DNA of 29,444 nt from Candidatus Kaiserbacteria bacterium RIFCSPLOWO2_01_FULL_54_13 (GTDB taxonomy: Bacteria; Patescibacteriota; Minisyncoccia; Phycocordibacterales; UBA2100), in NCBI GenBank assembly GCA_001781685.1, contig MFLZ01000042.1, forward strand, positions 1-29,444. Direction: 5' to 3'. Under the pieces are notes generated by a model. The model ran no database searches, was not told the DNA's origin, and saw only the letters and a list, made by a program, of their open reading frames with translations. Positions within the stretch are counted from its first letter, which is position 1; the number at the start of each line of letters is the position of its first letter. Below, piece by piece: positions 26,491-29,444 of the stretch. Made by a program: the position numbers and the translations under genes.

Positions 26491-28074
26491 GTGGCTGAAA
26501 AGCAAAAGATTGCGTCGGGCTTTGCGCGGACGTTTGGCGCGCAGCCCATGCTCCCGAAGGCAGCAATCGTCGCCGTTGAGTGCGACATCGTGCGCGGCCT
26601 TCATGCATTCACTATCGTTGGACTCCCCGACAAATCGGTAGAGGAGGCGAAGGATAGGATAGCCGCAGCGATAAAAAATACCCACCGCCGCCAAGGCTCC
26701 GGCGGGCAGGCCGGCGACGAAGAAGAACTCGAATCGCCGAAGCGAAGCAACAAGAAAATCGTGCTGTCGCTCGCACCCGCCGCACTCAAGAAAGAGGGCG
26801 CGGTGTTTGACGTGCCGCTCGCGCTCTCATTCCTCCTCGCTTCCGAGCAAGCCTCGTTCGATCCGATAGGCAAACTTTTTGCAGGCGAGCTCGCACTCGA
26901 CGGGACGATCCGCCCTATCCTCGGCGCACTCTCGCTCGCAAGCGCGGCAGAAGCATCTGGATTCACCGACCTCTACATTCCGGAGGAAAACTTCGACGAA
27001 GCTTCGCTCATCTCAGGGTTAAGGATCCACGCGATAACCTCGCTCGAGCATGTTCTCGCGATACTTACGGATCCAGAATACAAGCCCGCGCCGCGAAAGC
27101 CGCTTGTGCGCAGAGTACACGAGGACGATGCCGCACTCGACGAAATCCGCGGACAGGAGAGTGCGAAGCGCGGGCTCATAATCGCCGCAGCCGGTGGCCA
27201 CAACATCGCGCTCTACGGGCCACCCGGAACAGGGAAAACACTCCTCGCACGAGCCGCCGCCTCTATCATGCCCGACCTCGCGCAAGAAGAGATGATCGAG
27301 GTTACGACGATTCACTCGCTCGCGGGAAACTTGACGGGAGGAGCGATGTTCCGGCCCCCCTTCAGGTCACCACACCACACCTCTTCGTACGCTTCCTTGA
27401 TCGGCGGAGGTAGTGCGGTGCCGCGTCCGGGTGAGGCGACCTTGGCGCACCGCGGTGTCTTATTTGCAGACGAATTCCCCGAATTCCACCGCGATGTTAT
27501 AAACGCGCTTCGTGAACCACTCGAAGAGCGCGTCGTCAGTATCGCGCGCGCGAGGGGCTCTGCGATATTTCCTGCAAACTTCATGCTCATCGCAGCACTA
27601 AACCCCTGTCCGTGCGGATTCTGGGGGAGCGCGCGGTGCAAATGCATGCCGCACACGATCGAAAAATACCGACGCAAGATTTCAGGACCAATCGCAGATC
27701 GCATCGACATGTGGGTGCACGTGGGCGAGATGCCTCCCGAGTCGCTCTCGGTGCGCGCGAAAAGAGTGGGCGGCGAGACAAAGGCGGCACGCATGAGCGT
27801 TGCGTCGGCGCGTGAGAGGCAGCATGAGCGCTTTGCCGGAGTGAAGGTTTCCACAAATGCCGACATGAGGCCAAAGCACATCGAAGCTCTCGCGAAGCTC
27901 TCCGACAAGTCTGAGGCAACCCTCGTCTCCGCCGCGCGCCAAATGAAACTCTCGCCGCGCGGCTACCACCGCACCATCAAAGTCGCCCGCACCATCGCCG
28001 ACCTCGTGGGAAGCGACACAATCGAACCAACCCACATGCTCGAGGCATTGCAGTATCGGGCTCGAGAAATCTAA
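26491..28074 (+). CDS. comM: ComM/YifB-family Mg-chelatase-like AAA+ ATPase, 527 aa
   Basis: ComM is a helicase that aids branch migration when taken-up DNA is integrated. The N-terminal S5-like domain (AAIVAVECDIVRGLHAFTIVGLPDKSVEEAKDRIAAAIKN) is followed by Walker A GPPGTGKTLLARA, the SLAGNL...FRSPHHTSSYASLIGGG segment, Walker B GVLFADEFPEF, the cysteine cluster NPCPCGFWGSARCKC and the C-terminal SPRGYHRTIKVARTIADL. Residues about 64-82 (THRRQGSGGQAGDEEELES) are an insertion relative to the family; its DNA (26687-26712) is a GC-rich mini-repeat. The GTG start is set by the promoter. The stop overlaps the purA stop on the other strand by three bases. Confidence 0.94.
   Translation: MAEKQKIASGFARTFGAQPMLPKAAIVAVECDIVRGLHAFTIVGLPDKSVEEAKDRIAAAIKNTHRRQGSGGQAGDEEELESPKRSNKKIVLSLAPAALKKEGAVFDVPLALSFLLASEQASFDPIGKLFAGELALDGTIRPILGALSLASAAEASGFTDLYIPEENFDEASLISGLRIHAITSLEHVLAILTDPEYKPAPRKPLVRRVHEDDAALDEIRGQESAKRGLIIAAAGGHNIALYGPPGTGKTLLARAAASIMPDLAQEEMIEVTTIHSLAGNLTGGAMFRPPFRSPHHTSSYASLIGGGSAVPRPGEATLAHRGVLFADEFPEFHRDVINALREPLEERVVSIARARGSAIFPANFMLIAALNPCPCGFWGSARCKCMPHTIEKYRRKISGPIADRIDMWVHVGEMPPESLSVRAKRVGGETKAARMSVASARERQHERFAGVKVSTNADMRPKHIEALAKLSDKSEATLVSAARQMKLSPRGYHRTIKVARTIADLVGSDTIEPTHMLEALQYRAREI
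26687..26712. repeat. GC-rich mini-repeat inside comM
   Basis: The segment CCGCCGCCAAGGCTCCGGCG followed by GGCAGG is read in frame as RRQGSGGQ. It resembles the segment at about 5272-5290 (GCGCCAAAGGCTACGGACGG). Confidence 0.5.
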
Positions 28075-29081
28075 ATTCTCTCCTTGCTCTCCGAGAAGAA
28101 AATATTCTTTCCGATAACACCAAGCGATGTTAGACGCGCTGTGACGAACTCTTTCATGTCGTCTTCGCTCTTAAATTCAACCTTCCTGCCCTTATCATAG
28201 ACTTCCCACTGCCCAACGGTGCGCAAGACGTCCACTTTGTTGAAGACAACACGAGTGACGCCGTTGATGCGAATCGCGCGCTCCAAGGTCTGCATGTTCA
28301 TCCAGTTGGCCTGCCGCCTGCGGCCAGTTGTTGCGCCAAACTCTTCGCCTACATCAGCGATCTTGTTGAACACATCCCCCTCGGGCTGGAACTTCTTGCT
28401 CCCAACATATGTTTCGTACATCTTCGCAACACCCCACACGTCTTTAATCGAGCGCGGCGGCAAACCATTCAAAAGTGCGCCCGCGGTCGTGCAGTGCGAG
28501 GAGGTAACGAATGGGTAATCACCCCAGTCGATGTCGAGGCCGAAACCTTGTGCACCTTCTCCAAGAATGCGTACATTGTTTCCCTCATACCACTCCCTAT
28601 AGAGATTGATAAGGTAGGGTTTCAGATCAGGAATCTCGATCGCGCGCTTTCCTGTTCTGCCATATTTTTCGCGGTACGCCGGACCGTTCCCGCGACCGGT
28701 CGTGCCGATTCGCACGCCTTCACGCTTGTCTTCCTCCTTGTACGCTTCCGTGATGATGTGTGTGTTCTCGGCTACAAAAATCTTTCCCTTGGTCTCAATA
28801 CCACCCTCTTCGAGCATCTGAATTTCGTTAAAAAACTGCACGGGATCCAAAACACAGCCGTTCCCGACAACGCTCTTGATCCCAAAAAACACTCCGGCGG
28901 GAATCTGGTGGGTAATGAATTTTTTCCCCTTGTGAAAAATCGTATGGCCGGCGTTAGCGCCGCCGTTGTAGCGGAGCACATGGGTGTAGTTTTTCGTCTG
29001 GCAAAGATGATGGGCGACCTTGCCTTTTCCGCAATCCCCGTACTGGAGATCGACTATACAATCGACAGTCTGAGTAGACAC
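28071..29081 (-). CDS. purA: Adenylosuccinate synthetase, short form, 336 aa
   Basis: PurA joins aspartate to IMP with GTP, the first step from IMP to AMP. Key motifs are kept: VDLQYGDCGKGK with the catalytic Asp16, NGGANAGHT with His46, IGTTGRGNGPAY, EGAQGFGLDIDWGDYPFVTSSHCTTAGA, GATTGRRRQANWMN and FNKVDVL. At 336 residues it is about 100 shorter than the usual bacterial enzyme (about 430) and like archaeal forms. The catalytic Asp argues against the phage PurZ (2-aminoadenine) enzyme. The start is GTG at 29081-29079 with a weak GAGG before it. A strong terminator of the upstream minus-strand gene ends about 18 bases earlier, and no clear promoter was found between. Confidence 0.93.
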   Translation of the reverse strand: MSTQTVDCIVDLQYGDCGKGKVAHHLCQTKNYTHVLRYNGGANAGHTIFHKGKKFITHQIPAGVFFGIKSVVGNGCVLDPVQFFNEIQMLEEGGIETKGKIFVAENTHIITEAYKEEDKREGVRIGTTGRGNGPAYREKYGRTGKRAIEIPDLKPYLINLYREWYEGNNVRILGEGAQGFGLDIDWGDYPFVTSSHCTTAGALLNGLPPRSIKDVWGVAKMYETYVGSKKFQPEGDVFNKIADVGEEFGATTGRRRQANWMNMQTLERAIRINGVTRVVFNKVDVLRTVGQWEVYDKGRKVEFKSEDDMKEFVTARLTSLGVIGKNIFFSESKERI

Positions 29082-29098
29082 AACTACCTCAAGCTAAC

Positions 29099-29126
29099 AA
29101 AAAAACAGGCCCCCGGCAAGGAGCCT
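29099..29126 (-). terminator. Rho-independent terminator between the partial gene and purA
   Basis: On the minus strand AGGCTCC pairs with GGGGCCT (7 bp, one G-U) around a 6-base loop, then G and seven T. Confidence 0.85.
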
Positions 29127-29444
29127 AGACGGCAGATCTGTTGGCAACGACAAATGGTTTGGTCAGCTTTGCAAAGATCTTTTGTGAGTGTCTCTTGTTG
29201 CGCGAGATAACCAACTTCGACCTGCCCCTCGAGTTGATGATATACCGCAGCTGTTCCTCAGCCGCAGGCGACATGGTCGACTCCGTCTCATACACACGCT
29301 CAATTGCATTAGCATGTGCTGCATCAATCCAAACTTCGATGACATAATCGCCGATGACGTTGATATAATAGTTGTTTTGCGGATACAACGGCGACTCGCG
29401 CATGTAGTATTGGCTGCTCTTCCCGTTGAATTCTCCGCGAATGA
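29125..29444 (-). CDS. Unrecognised protein, partial (5' end outside the window)
   Basis: The frame is open from the window edge; the first visible residues are IRGEFNGKSSQYYMRESPLYPQNN, so an ATG at 29403 is probably internal. The visible 106 residues include YYINVIGDYVIEVWIDAAHANAIERVYETE and STMSPAAEEQLRYIINSRGRSKLVISRNKRHSQKIFAKL. They look like a compact soluble alpha/beta domain with a basic end. I do not recognise a family. The terminator begins at the stop codon. Confidence 0.7.
   Translation of the reverse strand, partial: IRGEFNGKSSQYYMRESPLYPQNNYYINVIGDYVIEVWIDAAHANAIERVYETESTMSPAAEEQLRYIINSRGRSKLVISRNKRHSQKIFAKLTKPFVVANRSAV

Overview
The window looks like part of a small, moderately GC-rich bacterial genome of the Patescibacteria/CPR kind, probably a Parcubacteria-type lineage such as Kaiserbacteria. 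This is an inference. It rests on gene types (short archaeal-size PurA, a DUF5674-like protein, a TraR/DksA-like zinc protein, lamin-tail and peptidoglycan-binding surface proteins, a DUF475 membrane protein), on tRNA genes without encoded CCA, and on a very regular pattern of leaderless promoters. No rRNA, CRISPR array or complete transposon was seen.

Layout. 1-1312: 3' part of RNase Y (rny), then a two-gene toxin-antitoxin module, then a second, slightly diverged copy of the last 93 bases of rny. 1313-3330: a possible RNA pseudoknot, an HU-family gene, tRNA-Gly(TCC), an anchored trypsin-like protease and tRNA-Pro(TGG). 3397-4221: yraN and a 0.4-kb non-coding block with a DnaA-box cluster and two parS-like palindromes, a candidate origin/partition region. 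4222-6985: a surface protein, tRNA-Gly(GCC), tRNA-Arg(TCG) on the other strand, and the CCA-adding enzyme. 6986-7584: no convincing protein gene but a strongly structured RNA candidate. 7585-10180 (minus): exonuclease III, a ProC-like reductase and a XerC/D recombinase. 10341-15706: small membrane and secreted proteins with Shine-Dalgarno sites, a lamin-tail surface protein, a DUF5674-like pair and a homoserine dehydrogenase. 15758-19654: rarA, FKBP, rpsO, a NYN-domain protein and a DUF475 membrane protein. 19894-25820: a peptidoglycan-binding surface protein, pnp overlapped by a membrane-protein gene, and a TraR-like protein. 25906-29444: a DUF218-like protein, comM, purA and an unrecognised partial gene.

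How it works together. RNase Y, PNPase, S15, YraN, RarA, XerC/D and ComM are RNA-turnover, translation and DNA-maintenance functions. Most first genes of transcription units carry a -10 hexamer exactly 6-7 bases before an ATG or GTG, which implies leaderless mRNAs. A smaller set of orphan membrane or secreted genes instead has leaders, strong Shine-Dalgarno sites and hairpins at the 3' end; two of these share a 40-base structured element. Short GC-rich or AACAG-type mini-repeats occur between genes and also inside xerC, comM and rarA in frame.
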